Shown here piece by piece: positions 12,264 to 26,360 of a stretch of DNA of 64,000 bases. Origin of the DNA: Piliocolobus tephrosceles (taxonomy: Eukaryota; Chordata; Mammalia; Primates; Cercopithecidae). The translations under genes and the position numbers were made by a program. The notes under the pieces were generated by a model. It saw only the letters and a list, made by a program, of their open reading frames with translations, was not told the DNA's origin and ran no database searches. Positions within the stretch are counted from its first letter, which is position 1. The number at the start of each line of letters is the position of its first letter. The stretch spans positions 54,600,254-54,664,253 of the forward strand of contig NC_045436.1 of NCBI RefSeq assembly GCF_002776525.5. The letters run 5' to 3'.

Positions 12264-12586
12264 TTTTTTTTTTGTTTGTTTGTTTGTTTGTTTTGTTTTC
12301 AGATGGAATTTTGCTCTTGGAAATTTTGCTCTTGTTGCCCAAATTGGAGTGCAATGGTGTGATCTTGGTGACCACCTCCTGAGTTCAAGTGATTCTCCTG
12401 CCTCAGCCTCCCAAGTAGCTGGGATTACAGGCATGTGCCACCATGACCAGATAATTTTGTATTTTTAGTAGAGATGGGGTTTCTCCATGTTGGTCAGGCT
12501 TGTCTCAAACTCCCAACCTCAGGTGATCCACCCGCCTAGGTCTCCCAAAGTGCCGGGATTACAGGCATGAGCCCCTCTGCCTGGCC
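12264..12586 (-). mobile_element. AluS-like element, antisense
   Basis: A T/GTTT-rich run (the element's A-rich tail) is followed by TGCCCAAATTGGAGTGCAATGG, CCTCAGCCTCCCAAGTAGCTGGG, TTTTTAGTAGAGATGGGG and the 5' end at ...CTGCCTGGCC. The tail has become (GTTT)n on this strand. Just inside, a 14-bp tandem duplication (AATTTTGCTCTTGG, 12308-12335) expands the 3' end. Two antisense ORFs here are Alu shadows. Confidence 0.95.
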
Positions 12587-15500
12587 TGTTCAGACTACTT
12601 TATTCAAGAGAAAAGGAAATTTCCATTAAAAAGTGTGGTCTGTAACTTTTTAAAATTTTGTTTCCTTATTACTATTCAGTTTTTCCAATTTGTCAAGGAT
12701 AAAAGTATTTAAAACCACAGGCAGTTGTATAGTGAGAGAGATTTTTATTTTCATATAAAATTAAATAGTGTAACTGAGCTTCCGATAAAGTGTTACTAAA
12801 TGAAGAAGGATATAAAAAGATCCAAAAGAACAAGACAAAAAGAAAATCATGCTGGCAAAATAGGATGAGATTTGTTTTCTTTCCTAAATCTATATCCTTG
12901 CGTATTCATCATATTTATTTAACTATTGCTGAATTCCATTTTTAATGATGTCTAGGCAAAGAATACATCAATCAACAAAACAAAGAAAAACATCCAATTT
13001 CCACTGTTATTTTACATTCACTGGATAATTACTCAGCTTGTCTGCCAACTTTGTTATAAAATGGAAAAGCTATTTCTTCTTGGCTCTGTCACTCCTGGGC
13101 AGTCTGTCCTAGATATCTATACCCTAGATATCTGTACCCATCTGTGCACACAAGCAAGCCTTTCTCCCAGATAAAGGTGCTGTTACATTAAGATTTAGAA
13201 GTGTATATTTACTTCTTGTTCTTAAAGGTTGTTGGAAAGTATCATATCTATAGAAGGGAATAATCGTTTACTTTCATAGAACTTCCTTTCTCCTGAAAGC
13301 ACTTACCTTTTCTTCAGAAAGGGTAATTTTATCGGGTTATTCATGTGAAGGACAGCCCTTTTTGTTGATGGGACTATTGGTTGATGATATTTATTCAATG
13401 AATATTCATAATAGAAATGCATATTTAAAACATACCCATGACTTCTTCCATCAGATACATTACTTAAGATAGACTGTGTTTAAAGTTTACAGGAGTACAG
13501 TTTCCATATATCTCCCTATAGTATTTTCTGGTTTCAAATATACCCTGCATTAACATTTATTTTTCTAAATAATTTATTGATCCATTGTTCCTAAAATCTT
13601 TTTTTACAATCTGTTTTACTTTAAGCCTTGGATGAGATGCTACAGAACACACAACAAAGATGCCATTTTCTAGCTTCAAGGAATTTATCCTACTGGAAGA
13701 GTCAACCTAATTATTCATTAGAATTGATTAAACATTTTCCTTGTTTTGTTTTCCTTTGAGCTAATTATGAATCAATGAAAATTTATTAAGCCCTACTGAA
13801 TCCCAGAAACTCTGCTACTTGCAAGCATAAAAGACATAAGATATTTTCCCCATAAAAACAAAAATCATTATTTGCTAATTTTTTAATTCATACATTTTTA
13901 TTACTTACTAATACGGTAGAAAACGGCTAATTTGAAAGATTTATATATACTTAAAAGTTTTATACTTTATCACCCTCTTTTTCAGGGAGAAAAATGAATA
14001 TACATGAAATAAAATGAGATCAGCATATATGCAAAATAAATACAAAATACGATAAAATTAATTAGCGCATTTCTGCGATTTTTTGTTCCTTACTTTGTAA
14101 ACTTTGTGACTTGATGAGTTCTGTACTTGCCTTTTCTGAATGTGAATGTGAAATGTGGATTTGAAACTATATTCCTAAAATAGTCACATTTACATTATGC
14201 ATATACACAAATATGTTTTTGTTAGTATCTGAGATGCCATTTTGTCTCAGGTAAATACTTGGTCTGAAAGATAATTGTGAGAAGATACTAGGATATTCTA
14301 TCAATAGCAAGGCTGTTCGTTGGTTAAAAAATAATTATGTCTATCAAGAGTTTTCTGTGAAGTCTGGCTGTTCACTCTAATCACTAACTGAAGTAGCAAA
14401 TTGGTGTTATGTACATGCATTTAAGAGAGTTAACAAAAAATTTAATGTGTTATGTCTTAATATGCAGATCCATTCAATAATTTGCCACTCTACCAATTTA
14501 TGAAATAATAGGGATAATAATAATAACTTGAGAAAAATCCTATTCACATACATTGAAAATAACTTGAAGGTAAGTTTTAACCGCATAATTCCTGGCATTT
14601 TCTTTTTATAGCTTTAAAAACATTATCATTTATTCATTTTCTACATACAGAAATTAGGAAATGTTGTCATATTTTTTTCTAGTTCTTACTGATATTACAC
14701 ATTTGAAAGAGATTTCACACCAGCAAACTAATCATAAAGCCCCCACATCATTTACTTCACTTTGCTTCATTTCAATTTTGAAAATATCATGTTTGGTTTT
14801 TGTTACTGTTTGAACCAAAAAAATGGCAATTTATTATTGTGAGTTATTTATATTTGGTTTTTCCATAATTTCTTCATTATTAGCATGTCGTACTCTTCAA
14901 CCTTACCTCCTCTGAGGTGGAATTTAATCAAGATATTAGTAGAAGTCATACATGTACCTGAAACAGTTAACAAGATAATATGTATATTATCTGTATTTTG
15001 TCCTCTTAAGCAACTTGCTATACAATTTTTTCTGTCTCATGATTTGGCATTTAAACATTAATGTTTATTATTTGGAAGATAAAATTAATGTCTAAAGAAA
15101 TGTTCTAAAAGTTCTGAAAAAGAAGAGAATTTTCACAGAAGGGAGATCATTTACTATTTTAAGTGAAGATTAAAAATGTCAAACATGAAAAAGTCATATC
15201 AGAAGTCAAAATACAACAGATAAAAAGAATCTATATGTGATAATTGGAGTTCTAAAAACAGATCTTTGAGAGACAGAGTGAGAGCATCAGTGAGAGAGAG
15301 AGAGAGAGACAGGGAAGGAGGTAAGTGATAGTAATTCCTAGAAAGGGCAAAAAGCTAACAGAAAAAATAATGTCAATTAAAATAATATTGTAACTGAGTT
15401 CAAAAAAGACAGAAAATTTCTTCAAAAATAAATGTTGTGAATATTTGTTCAATTTGGACCTCTCATGAATCCAAGTATTTTAGACATGTTATTTACATGA

Positions 15501-15629
15501 TTTCTATAGTAATTTCAGAAATTAGAAAACTCCATAATTTCATTTTATAAAGTACCATTAAAAATGTAGTAATTGTGTAAATATACATAAGACCAAAATT
15601 TTCAGAAGTTTTTCTTAATCTAGGTTAAT
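12587..15629. other. Unique AT-rich DNA
   Basis: No gene or interspersed repeat is recognised. A 15-bp tandem duplication of CTAGATATCT[A/G]TACC occurs at 13109-13138, and a (GA)n run lies at 15290-15312. Confidence 0.5.
15290..15312 (+). repeat. (GA)n microsatellite
   Basis: This is a short run of GA dinucleotides inside a purine-rich stretch. Confidence 0.85.
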
Positions 15630-15800
15630 TAATGAATAATTTGTATGTAATAAAATCCATCCTTTTTAGTGTACATTTCTATTTTTTAATAAGGTGTAAA
15701 TTTAATCATGATCTCAATTAAGATATAGAACATTTTCATTGTCCCATAAAACTTCCCCACTATTCCGTAATCAGTCCCCACATTTCTCCTGACTCTGACT
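15630..15800 (-). mobile_element. Degenerate L1M 3' UTR fragment
   Basis: The plus strand carries TTTTTAGTGTACATTTCTAT, then AATTAAGATATAGAACATTTTC and CCCATAAAACTTCCCCAC. This is the antisense pattern of older mammalian L1 3' UTRs (ttagtgtaca... tcaagatatagaacatttccatc... cccc). The boundaries are approximate. Confidence 0.5.
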
Positions 15801-18729
15801 CCTAGAACGTTCACACTGATATGTTTATGCTTTTTTGTTTTACACAAGCTTTTTTAAATTCTAATTTTGTTATCAAACTTTGAGATTTTTAATAATCTTC
15901 CCAATTAAATCAAAGTACCAAAATGCCCTTTAAAAATATAAAAATATTTCATTTCAGGTTCTTGTTTTTACACAGAGAGCAATCTAGAGAGAGAAAGTGC
16001 CTGTGTGTGAGAGTTTATGTGTGTGTGCACAAACGTGTGTTTGTGTGTTTACTTCCCTTGACCAATTAACATAAGAAGTTGACATGTACCTATAAATAAC
16101 TCTTTGTCAATTTGCCCTGTAATTTACTTCCATAAGTTTGAAAATTTTCTTTCTATTTCAAAGGTTTAGTTTTCCTTTTTCGTATCAACTACTTAAATAT
16201 TGTTTGCTCATAAATTTCCTTTATTATTCTAAAAGCTATGTGTTCTTATTTCATTGTAGTTCTTACTGTGTCACTTGTCAGTTCTCCAAGAATTTTCCTG
16301 ATTATCTTTGATTTTTTATTATAATTCAAATTATTTTTGGTGTGTTTGATAAGTTAATAATTTTCTTTTTTCTGAAAAAATGGTTTCACAGTTCTAAGTT
16401 GCATTGACAATTTTTCTTAATATCAATAAAACTGAAATCTGAAATTAAACTGTTAATAGCACAGAAAATCCGGAGCATTCTAAATCTGATAATTATGAAG
16501 TCTCAACCCCTGAGTTTAAAACTAACAAAGGTGAGACTCATAGAGAATGTCATGTTTGAAGAGGATAAATTTAATTAACAAAACATGTATGGTGTGTTTA
16601 TACTTTACATTCCCTGAAGCCCTGTGAGAGACTGGAGAGGGACCTAGAGCTCATGTTAGGACAGCTATGAATTGACACTTTCTTCGCCACCAACCATGTG
16701 ACTTTCTATGTCACTTAAACTTTCTAGGCCCTATTGTTTTTCCCCCATCCACTGCCCTCCTCCACCTTGCTGAATAATAAATGAGTATCCCAATGGTCTT
16801 TTCTATTTCAGAAATGTATTCAATGCAAGTTCCTTGAAATATATTATATTTAAAATAGCCACATGTAAATAAATGTATTTGCAAAGACAGGGCTTCACAA
16901 GGTGGCATGATCTTTACTAAAAACACCATGTAAACCTATCACATTTCTGACGCAGAAAATTTACAGTGAATTAACAAGATAAACTACATCTTAACTAGGG
17001 TTCTCTTAGTTTAATTAAGATATGGTTAACTTATACATTAAAAAGCTCTCAGGAGTAGGAAAAGTATAATAACAATTGAACAAATACACACATCATTCTT
17101 TTGTATTTCTAGTGAGATTTCATTGAACACTTTAATTATGAATTTAATCCCCAGATTACAATACTTCTTGCTAGCCATCACTGTAACAATGTACTTTAAG
17201 ATAGATTTTTTTCTTAATATTTTAGTGTGTTACATGTCAATGATTTGTCATGTCTGAACATCCAGCAAATAATCACTTTATATAATATTTTAAATACTAA
17301 TGACAGACATTATAAGTATATTCTAAATATGTATTAACTTATTTAATGAAATTTTGCAGTGGCCTTCACAAATGTGGCTTTCAAGGCATGGAGAGCACAG
17401 TAAAAATATTAATTATAATATTTAAAATTGACTTCAAATAATTGCTATTATTGCTCTCATCATGGAAAATAGCAAAATATATTAAACTATCAATTCAAAA
17501 ACATAAAAATGTAATATTTATAGTGAAGAATTAGGAAAACTTGTGAAAGGAAATTATGATAATTATTAATTAAACTGTAACTAAGACTAAACTATATCAA
17601 ATAATCTATTTGATTTATTCAGAAAATATATCCAGTTACTTAAAATTTATATATACATGTATATACATGCATATATGTAATCTATCCTATATTTTACTTA
17701 AAAAGTAAGCTGTAAATATAGTCAACCAATAATTTATCAGTGGAATAAAACCAGTTTTTAAAAAGAAATATTTCCAGTCATTACAAAACTGTCGTGTCTT
17801 GAGTGCATGTGTCTGTGCATGAAAATAAAAGGGAAGATAAATTCAGAACCATTGGATCAACTTTCCATTTTGTAAGAAGCCTGTGGAATTCATCCAAGCA
17901 TGTATCTGCCTAGGATGTCAAAGAAAGATGAGAAATGACATTTTAGCTCTATTCCTGGATGAAACATGAAAATTCAAAGAAGTGGTAATATATATTTTGA
18001 TGATGTTAAAAAAATTGAATTTCTCAAAAACTTTTGTTTGATATCACTTTGGAAAAAATGTGATTTGTTCTGTCTATTGCATTGAGCTCCTAAAGAGTTT
18101 CCTCTTTGACACTTTTTTCCTGGAGAAAAATCATAAAATTCTGCAATCAAATTTGGGTAACAAATAATTATTCATAAACCTGTATTCCATACATTCATAT
18201 TATAGAGAATTATATATAATTACTTTTCATAAACAAGAGCAAGCTTTCATATGAATTATTAGAGTTGAATGTCTAAATGACTGATTCTTAAAAATCAAAA
18301 TCTTATATGTCTTTTGTGCAAAATTTTTGAGGAGAAAAAGGATGACATCTAACATTGTATATACGAAAAAGGCACATCTAGTAATAACGTATATCATTAA
18401 TTCTGAATGACATTTTTATTTAGACATGATTTTTCAGTATGCAAATATTTCTCCACAGGGAAATGATATATAGGCAATCCCCAAAATTTTAATGATTATT
18501 TTCAAATACTTTTAAAATGAATTACTGAAAATGACAACATATTTAAGTCCTTAAGCTGTAATACAGCAACATACCATGTAGCATCAAAGCTTTAAATTTT
18601 CAATACAAAGCAATTGAAAGCAACATAATTAAATTTGAACCAATAATTTAAATGCATTGTAAAACATCAAGCACAGGGTAAAGGAAATACCACCTCCTGA
18701 GTCTTGAAAGACAAGTGCTTCCTGAAAAT
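15801..18729. other. Unique AT-rich DNA
   Basis: Only simple-sequence patches are visible: GT-rich at 16003-16050 and TA/CATA-rich at 17648-17680. No gene is recognised. Several 61-73 codon ORFs look random. Confidence 0.5.
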
Positions 18730-20545
18730 ATCTTCCACTCTATTACAACAGGTGTGTATGTTAGTCAACTTTCAACATGGGTCAAGAGTGAGTCTCACAT
18801 ACCATATGGCTCTAAAACATGCCAAGTCTCTTCCAAGAATAGGTTCATGAGGACATCCTGATCTCATTATATTCTTTATCACCGCTTATATCAAGGTGCA
18901 AAAGTCTCAGGTCACTCTTCATCTTGGAGACTTGAATTGCCATAAGGTTCTGCACATTCTCTATTCTAACCCCACTTTCATGTCTCTCCAACTTCTGAAA
19001 TCATCTCATTGGGTCTACAGTCCCTCATTATTAAAATCCCCTCCATCTCTTCTCTCTTCTCTAACTTTGACTCTTTGGAGGTCAATATTTAACAAGAGAA
19101 AACAGCTTCTTCTGTAGCTCTCTAAATTGGTAATATCATTTTCTCTAACCAGCTTTACATCAGTAGACAAGGAAGTTAAGTATTTCTTTGTCTTGTTCCT
19201 CATTGTAACTTCCAGAACATTCTCTTTCCCTCCTTACTAAAACTCTCAGCAATGTGTCTGATGGTATTAGGTTAAATATCTACAACACCCCTGCTGTTGT
19301 CATCCGACCCATGTGCCAGTCATCCTTCATTTCAGTTATCACACCAAGTATATCTGTAGTCTCTTCAAAACTACCCTTGTCTTATTTTTGAGAATTTCAA
19401 TCTATAGTTAGATGATACTTTGGAAATTCAAGTATCTCAGTATCTTTAATTCTTCTCTTCTAACATTATTTTCTCTACCGTACCGCAGCTTCTCTCTCCT
19501 ATGGTCATGCCCTACAGGTCATCATTATCACAAACTACAGCCCCTCTATAATTTAAATGCCATGGATCCTTTTGTCTAACCAGCATCTTCTTTCATTTCA
19601 GTTTATTTCAGTTCGCTCTCCGTAGTATCCCAAGCACATTTATTCTTCATTTTCATAAATACTTCCAATCCATGGATTCTACTAGGTTTTCATTGTCTTT
19701 CATTCCATATTTATCCTACCTTCCTTCTTTACCTGTTTTCAATTTCATTGTCAGTCATCATAATTACTCCTTTGTATACATCATCATTTTTCTTGCCTTT
19801 GTCATGTCTTTTTTATGTGTTAAATTAGAATGCTTGCTCACTCCATGCTTCTACTTATGCCATCTAATGTATCTAGAAGAACACACTCCAAAATACTGGG
19901 TGACATTCCTTTAAATTTATGCTTACTGGCCTCATTAATGCTGCATTAAAATGACTCAACATTTATTTTGTCCAAATCTTCTAAATGACGATTTCACACA
20001 TTGTTTTCACTTCTCCTGCTAACAACCCCTTCTTCTTCATTCCCACTTCTAGGTGATGAACTTATTTCTTGCTTAGCTGGACCAAGTCAATGAAGAATTT
20101 CTACAGACTCCCATCATCACAACATCCAGCTGCTAATAACACTGCATTTAACAACTCCATAGATCACAATTCTTGTTTCATTTTATGTGAATGGTACTCA
20201 CCAGTGTCAAACTCCAGATAACATACTCTTGCTGTTTCGAACTCCCTTCCTCCAATTCTCTCATAAATCTATGTCAGTGGGCTTTTTGCTCCCACTGCTC
20301 AACCCAAAGCTGTTCTTATTAACCTTCATGTTGCTAAATCAAATGGTGACTTCTCAATCTTTATATTACTTTACCTATAGGTAAAATTTTACAAATATGA
20401 ACTCTTCTTTCTTTCTTGAAATACATTATTGACTTGGATTCCAAGTCATCATATCCTATTGGCTTTCCTACTACCTTATTGATTACCTCTCTTTAGTCTG
20501 TTTTACTGGTTTCCCCCTTTTCTTTCTTATTTCTTAATTTTTAAA
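18730..20545. other. Pyrimidine-biased stretch, probably ancient repeat sequence
   Basis: The plus strand is persistently rich in C and T (for example CTCCATCTCTTCTCTCTTCTC around 19045), unlike flanking DNA, over about 1.8 kb. It leads into the recognisable ancient repeat at 20546-21350 and may belong to the same element. Several 61-80 codon ORFs occur, none resembling a known protein. Confidence 0.35.
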
Positions 20546-21350
20546 GACTTTAGGGCTCAGCTCCTGATCCAATCCTGACTTCTGTTCATATTGACTCATT
20601 TGGTTATCTTATTCAGGTTCTTGCCTTTAAATGCCATCTGCATGTATGTAAATGACTACCACATTTGCGTACAACCCAGAGTCCTACACTATGTTCAAAT
20701 TATATAAATAACTTCATATTCAATTTTCTGTTTTAGAAATATGTTTAAAGTTTTGTATCTGAACAAGAGCAAGAAGTCTATATTTCTCATTTTATCATTC
20801 ATAAATTTATAAATTACCAATTTCTGATTAAAGAAACTCTTAAAAATGTCAAATATGCTCAATTTGGTAAAAATTATTTCAAATTGACAGACATTATTAT
20901 AGATAACATATGCTATTTTCACTACCAGACATTTCATATTTAATGTGTCATGAACTCATGCCCAAAATGTCCTATCCCTGCGGTCTTGGCCACCTCAGGG
21001 AACTCTGTCCTTGAAGATGTTCAAGGCAATGAATGTGAAAACCTACTTGATTTTTCTCCTTTTCTCAAAGCATACCTAGAATCTGTCAACAAATCCTGTT
21101 AACTCTACCTTCAAAATATATTCAGAAACTAATTATTTTAATTATTTCTACTCAATTCTATTCACTTTCACCTCCTCAGAGATACTATCTGTCCCCAAAA
21201 TTACTGCATTAGCTTCCTAACTTATCACCCTAACTCCACATTTTCTCCTCCTACATTTTCTTCTCAAGCTTACAGCCACAGTCATTATGTCACTCCTCTG
21301 CTTTAAAACCCTTCATCTGCTTTCTACATTACATAAAATAAAATTCAAAA
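20546..21350 (+). repeat. Ancient mammalian-wide interspersed repeat (family not named), with an AT-rich insert
   Basis: Ordered blocks match a dispersed repeat pattern I recognise from mammalian genomes: AGGGCTCAGCTCCTGATCC, CTTTAAATGCCATCTGCATG, CAACAAATCCTGTTAACTCTAC, CTTCAAAATATATTCAGAA and TGTCACTCCTCTGCTTTAAAAC. I cannot name the family with confidence. About 240 bp of very AT-rich DNA (20698-20940) interrupts the match and has no visible duplication at its edges. Confidence 0.45.
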
Positions 21351-21640
21351 TCCTTAAAATAACTAACAGATTTATACAGGAGTTGACTTTTAGCTAGAAA
21401 ATTATACAGTGTCACTCAGTTAATTTTAAAATGTATACATAAATCTTCACATAGAGCAAACAAGTAAAACAAAACATAAAATCTAGCTATAAAATTATAG
21501 GTATAAAATAATATAACAGCATTTACTTCAAGGTACATATTATGGACCCTTAAAAGGAGTAGTAAGCTCGTTTAGCTGACAGTTACAATGATCAAGTTCT
21601 CAGGGTGTAGTTCACAGAATAACTTTATGATAAATTTTGT

Positions 21641-21702
21641 ATTACCTCAGGTTGCCTTATAATTAGGCTGCATTACCTCAGGTTGCTTACAAATAGGAAA
21701 TT
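21641..21702 (+). repeat. 31-bp imperfect tandem duplication
   Basis: ATTACCTCAGGTTGC begins at 21641 and again at 21672. The rest of the 31-bp unit is similar but diverged. A local slippage duplication in otherwise unique DNA is the simplest reading. Confidence 0.75.
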
Positions 21703-22159
21703 AGTATATAGATTACATTTCAATGACTAAGACTTAGAGAAATCAATAACACTGATACCAGTATAACAAATTAAATGCCAACACATAAAATGCTTATTTA
21801 TAAGACTACATACTGTAACAAAATAGGATTTGTCCCATAAATACAAAGCTACTTACATATGATATCTCCTAACTAAATATCAAATAGATATAGTGAAGAC
21901 ATTTGAATATATGAATTACTCATTCAACTAAAACATTTGAAAAGACAATCAAAATCTTTTTTTATAAAGTTAAAGATTATTTTTAAAAGACAGTCAATAT
22001 CATATTTAATGGGAAGTTGAAAATTAAACGTTCAGTTAAGTCACTCATATCATCTACAACAACAAGAAAGATTTGTATTTATAATATAAAATATGATACG
22101 CATCCAAACCTTCACAGAATATGAAGGTATCATGTTAAGAAATGAAACAACATGGTCAT

Positions 22160-22555
22160 TGTCATATTCCTGATATAAAGGAATACCTGAGGTTGGGTAA
22201 TTTGTAGAGAAAAAAAATTTATTTGGCCAAGTTTTACAGTCTCTACGAGAAGCGTGGTGCCAGTTTCTGCTTAAGGTGAGCGTCTCAGGCTGCTTCCACT
22301 CATGGTCAAGGTGAAGGGGCACAAGAGAGAAAGGAAGAGAGATGGGAGAGGTGCCAGGATCTTTTTACCAAACAGTTCTCATGGGAACTATTCGATCTTG
22401 AATTCTTCTTCCCTCCACCCCCAAGGAAAACATTAATCTATTTATGAGAGATCTGCTCATCACTCAAACACCTCCTATGAGTCTCCCGCCTCCAAAATTG
22501 GTATCAAATTTGAACCTGAGTTGTGGTGATACAATGTCCAAATTATAGTAGTAAT
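22160..22555 (-). mobile_element. Diverged MaLR LTR (MST/MLT1-like), antisense
   Basis: The plus strand reads ATACCTGAGGTTGGGTAATTTG, TTTACAGTCTC, a GAGAGAAAGGAAGAGAGA stretch and GTCCAAATTATAG at the right end. This order is the reverse complement of THE1/MST/MLT1 LTRs. The 90-codon minus ORF at 22050-22322 is a by-product. Divergence is high. Confidence 0.65.
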
Positions 22556-22779
22556 CAAAAGAAATGAATGATTGAATAAATACATACATATGTAGATGAA
22601 GACGTTGGAAAGGAGTATACTAGATTGTTATCTGTTGCTGGCATTGGTTGATACAAAATTGGGTAGTTTTTAAAGTATAATTTGCTGTTTCTTTCTATTA
22701 ATTAAAATTATATGTGCTTTATATATATTTACAATGATAAATACTCAAAAAATAATGGATGTGTGTAAATACTACCGAT

Positions 22780-23417
<638 letters not shown>

Positions 23418-24166
23418 TTAAGAATGGAATCCCACTTACAATAGCTACAAGAAAAAATAAAATGAAGTATCAATCAATAAATTTAACCTGGAAGGTAAAA
23501 GACCTGTACTAGAAAAATTGCAAAACACTGATGAAATAAATTGAAGAGGGCACCAAAAAATGAAAAGATGTCTCACGCTCGTGGATTGGAAACATTAGTA
23601 TTGTTAAAATTACCATACTACCCAAAGCAATCTATAGGTTCAATGTAATCCTTATCGAAAGACCAGTGACCTTATTTGCAGAAAGAAAACAAATTCTGAA
23701 ATTGTTGTGAGTACAAAAGACCCCAAATAACCAAAGTAATACTAAGCAAAAAGAACAAAGCTAGAGGTATTACACTACTTGACTTCAAAATATACTATGA
23801 AGCTGTAGTAACATAAACAGCATGATATTGGTATAAAACGGATATATAGACCAAAGAAACAGAATAGAGAACCCAGAAATAAATCCATGTGCTTATATCC
23901 AAGTCATTTTAAACAAACGTGCTAACAACATACACTGGGGAAAGGGCACCCTCATCAATAAATTGAACGGGGAAAGCTGGGTATCTGGACGTAGAAGAAA
24001 GAAACTAGACCCCTATCTTTCACCATATGCAAATCTCAATTTAAAATAGATTGAAGACTTTAATGTAAACCTGAAACAATAAAACTACTAGAAGAAAACA
24101 GTGAAGTGATTAGGACATTGGTCTAGGCAGCAATTTTATGGTTAATACAAAAAAATCACAGGTAAC

Positions 24167-24180
24167 AAAAGCAAAAATAG
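24167..24180 (+). repeat. Left target-site duplication of the 24181 AluY
   Basis: AAAAGCAAAAATAG immediately precedes the Alu and recurs exactly after its tail at 24512-24525, giving a 14-bp perfect duplication. Confidence 0.95.
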
Positions 24181-24540
<360 letters not shown>

Positions 24541-25670
24541 TTAAACTAAAAAGCTTTATACAACAAATAAGACAATAAAAGGAGTGAAGAAATAACCAAC
24601 AAGATGGTAGAAAACATTTATAACTATTCATCCAAAAAGGAACTGATTTCCAGAATACACAAGAAACTCAAACAACTCAACAGCAAACACACACACATGC
24701 AAATGTGTTAAACAGTGGATAAAATATCTGAATGGATATGTCTTCATAAGAAGACAAATACCATTTTCACATCAACAGGTATATGAAAAAATGCTCAGCA
24801 TCATAAATCATCAGAGGAATGCAAATTAAAACCACAATGAGATATTATCTCGCCCCAGTCAGAATGGTTACTACAAAAAGACAAAAAAAAAAAAAAAAAA
24901 AAAAATGCTGGTGAGAATACAGAGAAAAGAGAACTCATATACACTGGTAACAGGAATGTAAATTGTTACATATATTATGAAAAGTATTATAGTATGGAGG
25001 TTTTCTCAAAAAACTAAAAGTAGAACTACCATCCCTTCCAGCCATCCCAGTAGTTGGTATTTATCCAAAGGAAAGGAAATCAGTGTGTCAAAGGGTTGCC
25101 TGTACCCCTATGATTACTGCAGCACTTTCACAAGAGCAAAGATATGGAATTGCCTAAGTGTCCATCAACAGATAAATGGATAAAGAAAATGTGGTGCATC
25201 TACTCCATGAAATACTACTCCATCATTTAAAATAAAATGAAATTCTGTAATTCACAGCAACATGGGTGAACCTGGAAGACATTATGTTAAGTAAAATGAA
25301 TCAGTAATATAAATACATATATCACATATTCTCACTCACACATGGAAGCTACAAACGTTGATTTCATGGAGGTAGAGCGTGGAATGAAAGTTACTAGATG
25401 TGGAGAATGGAGGGGTGGGGAAAATGAAGAATGTAGTTAGCTGAAATAATTTCTACTGTTCAATACCACAGCAGGGTGATTATAAATTAACAACAATTAA
25501 TAGTATATTTCAAAATAGCTAGCAGTGAAGATTTGAAATGTTGGCAACATAAAAATAAAATTTTCAAATGATGAATATGCAAAATACCCTGATTTGATCA
25601 TTATAATTTGTATATATGTATCAAAATATCACACATAACCCATAAATATGCAGTTATTATATATCAACTT

Positions 25671-26079
25671 TTTTTAATTGATAAAGAAACTGAAGTTGTT
25701 TTCATAGATATTTTCCCCTCAAAGTTAATGTGATCTTTTTTTTTTTTTTCACTTAAAGTAGATTTTCCTTTTTCTGGACAAAAAGAGTTAAGAATGTATA
25801 ATCCTATTTAAATACATATTTTATTGTTTCAAGCCATGATATCATTACACATGTCAAAGTTTTAAAATAATATCCTTTTAAAAGTATGTTAAAGAAATTT
25901 AATAGACTTATCGAATTCCAAATTTGTTACTGATGCACAGCAGGAATACAATAGACACGACACAGACAAATTTAATTGTATCATCCATTGTACCTTGAGT
26001 TTTGGATGCTTCATACATTTAATATACATTATATGAATAAATATTGAAAACTTATCTAAAATGAAATCCTACTCAGTTA
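25671..26079. other. Unique AT-rich DNA with a T-run
   Basis: It holds a T-run at 25737-25750 and no gene. Confidence 0.5.
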
Positions 26080-26090
26080 CTGAATTGTAT

Positions 26091-26350
26091 TTTTTTTTTC
26101 TTTTTAAAACAGTCTCACTCTGTCACCCAGCCTGGAGTGCAGTGGCATGATTTTTGCTCACAGCAACCTCTGCCTCCAGGGTTCAAGAGATTCCCCTTCT
26201 TCACCCTCCTGAGTAGCTAATACTACAGGTGCACGTCACCACACCTGGCTAATTTTTTCATTTTTAGTAGAGATAGGTTTTGACCTCATGTGATCCACCT
26301 ACCTTGGCCTCCCAGAATTCTGGGATTACAGGGCCACCACCTGCCCTGCC
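26091..26350 (-). mobile_element. Alu with internal deletion, antisense
   Basis: It starts with the poly-T tail and runs through CTCACTCTGTCACCCAG, TGGAGTGCAGTGG and CTAATTTTTTCATTTTTAGTAG. About 35 bp of the usual left arm (the GTTTCACCATGTTGGCC... block) is missing, so AGATAGG joins directly to TTTTGACCTCATG. Target-site duplications CTGAATTGTA (26080-26089) and CTGAATTATA (26351-26360) bracket it with one difference. Confidence 0.93.
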
Positions 26351-26360
26351 CTGAATTATA

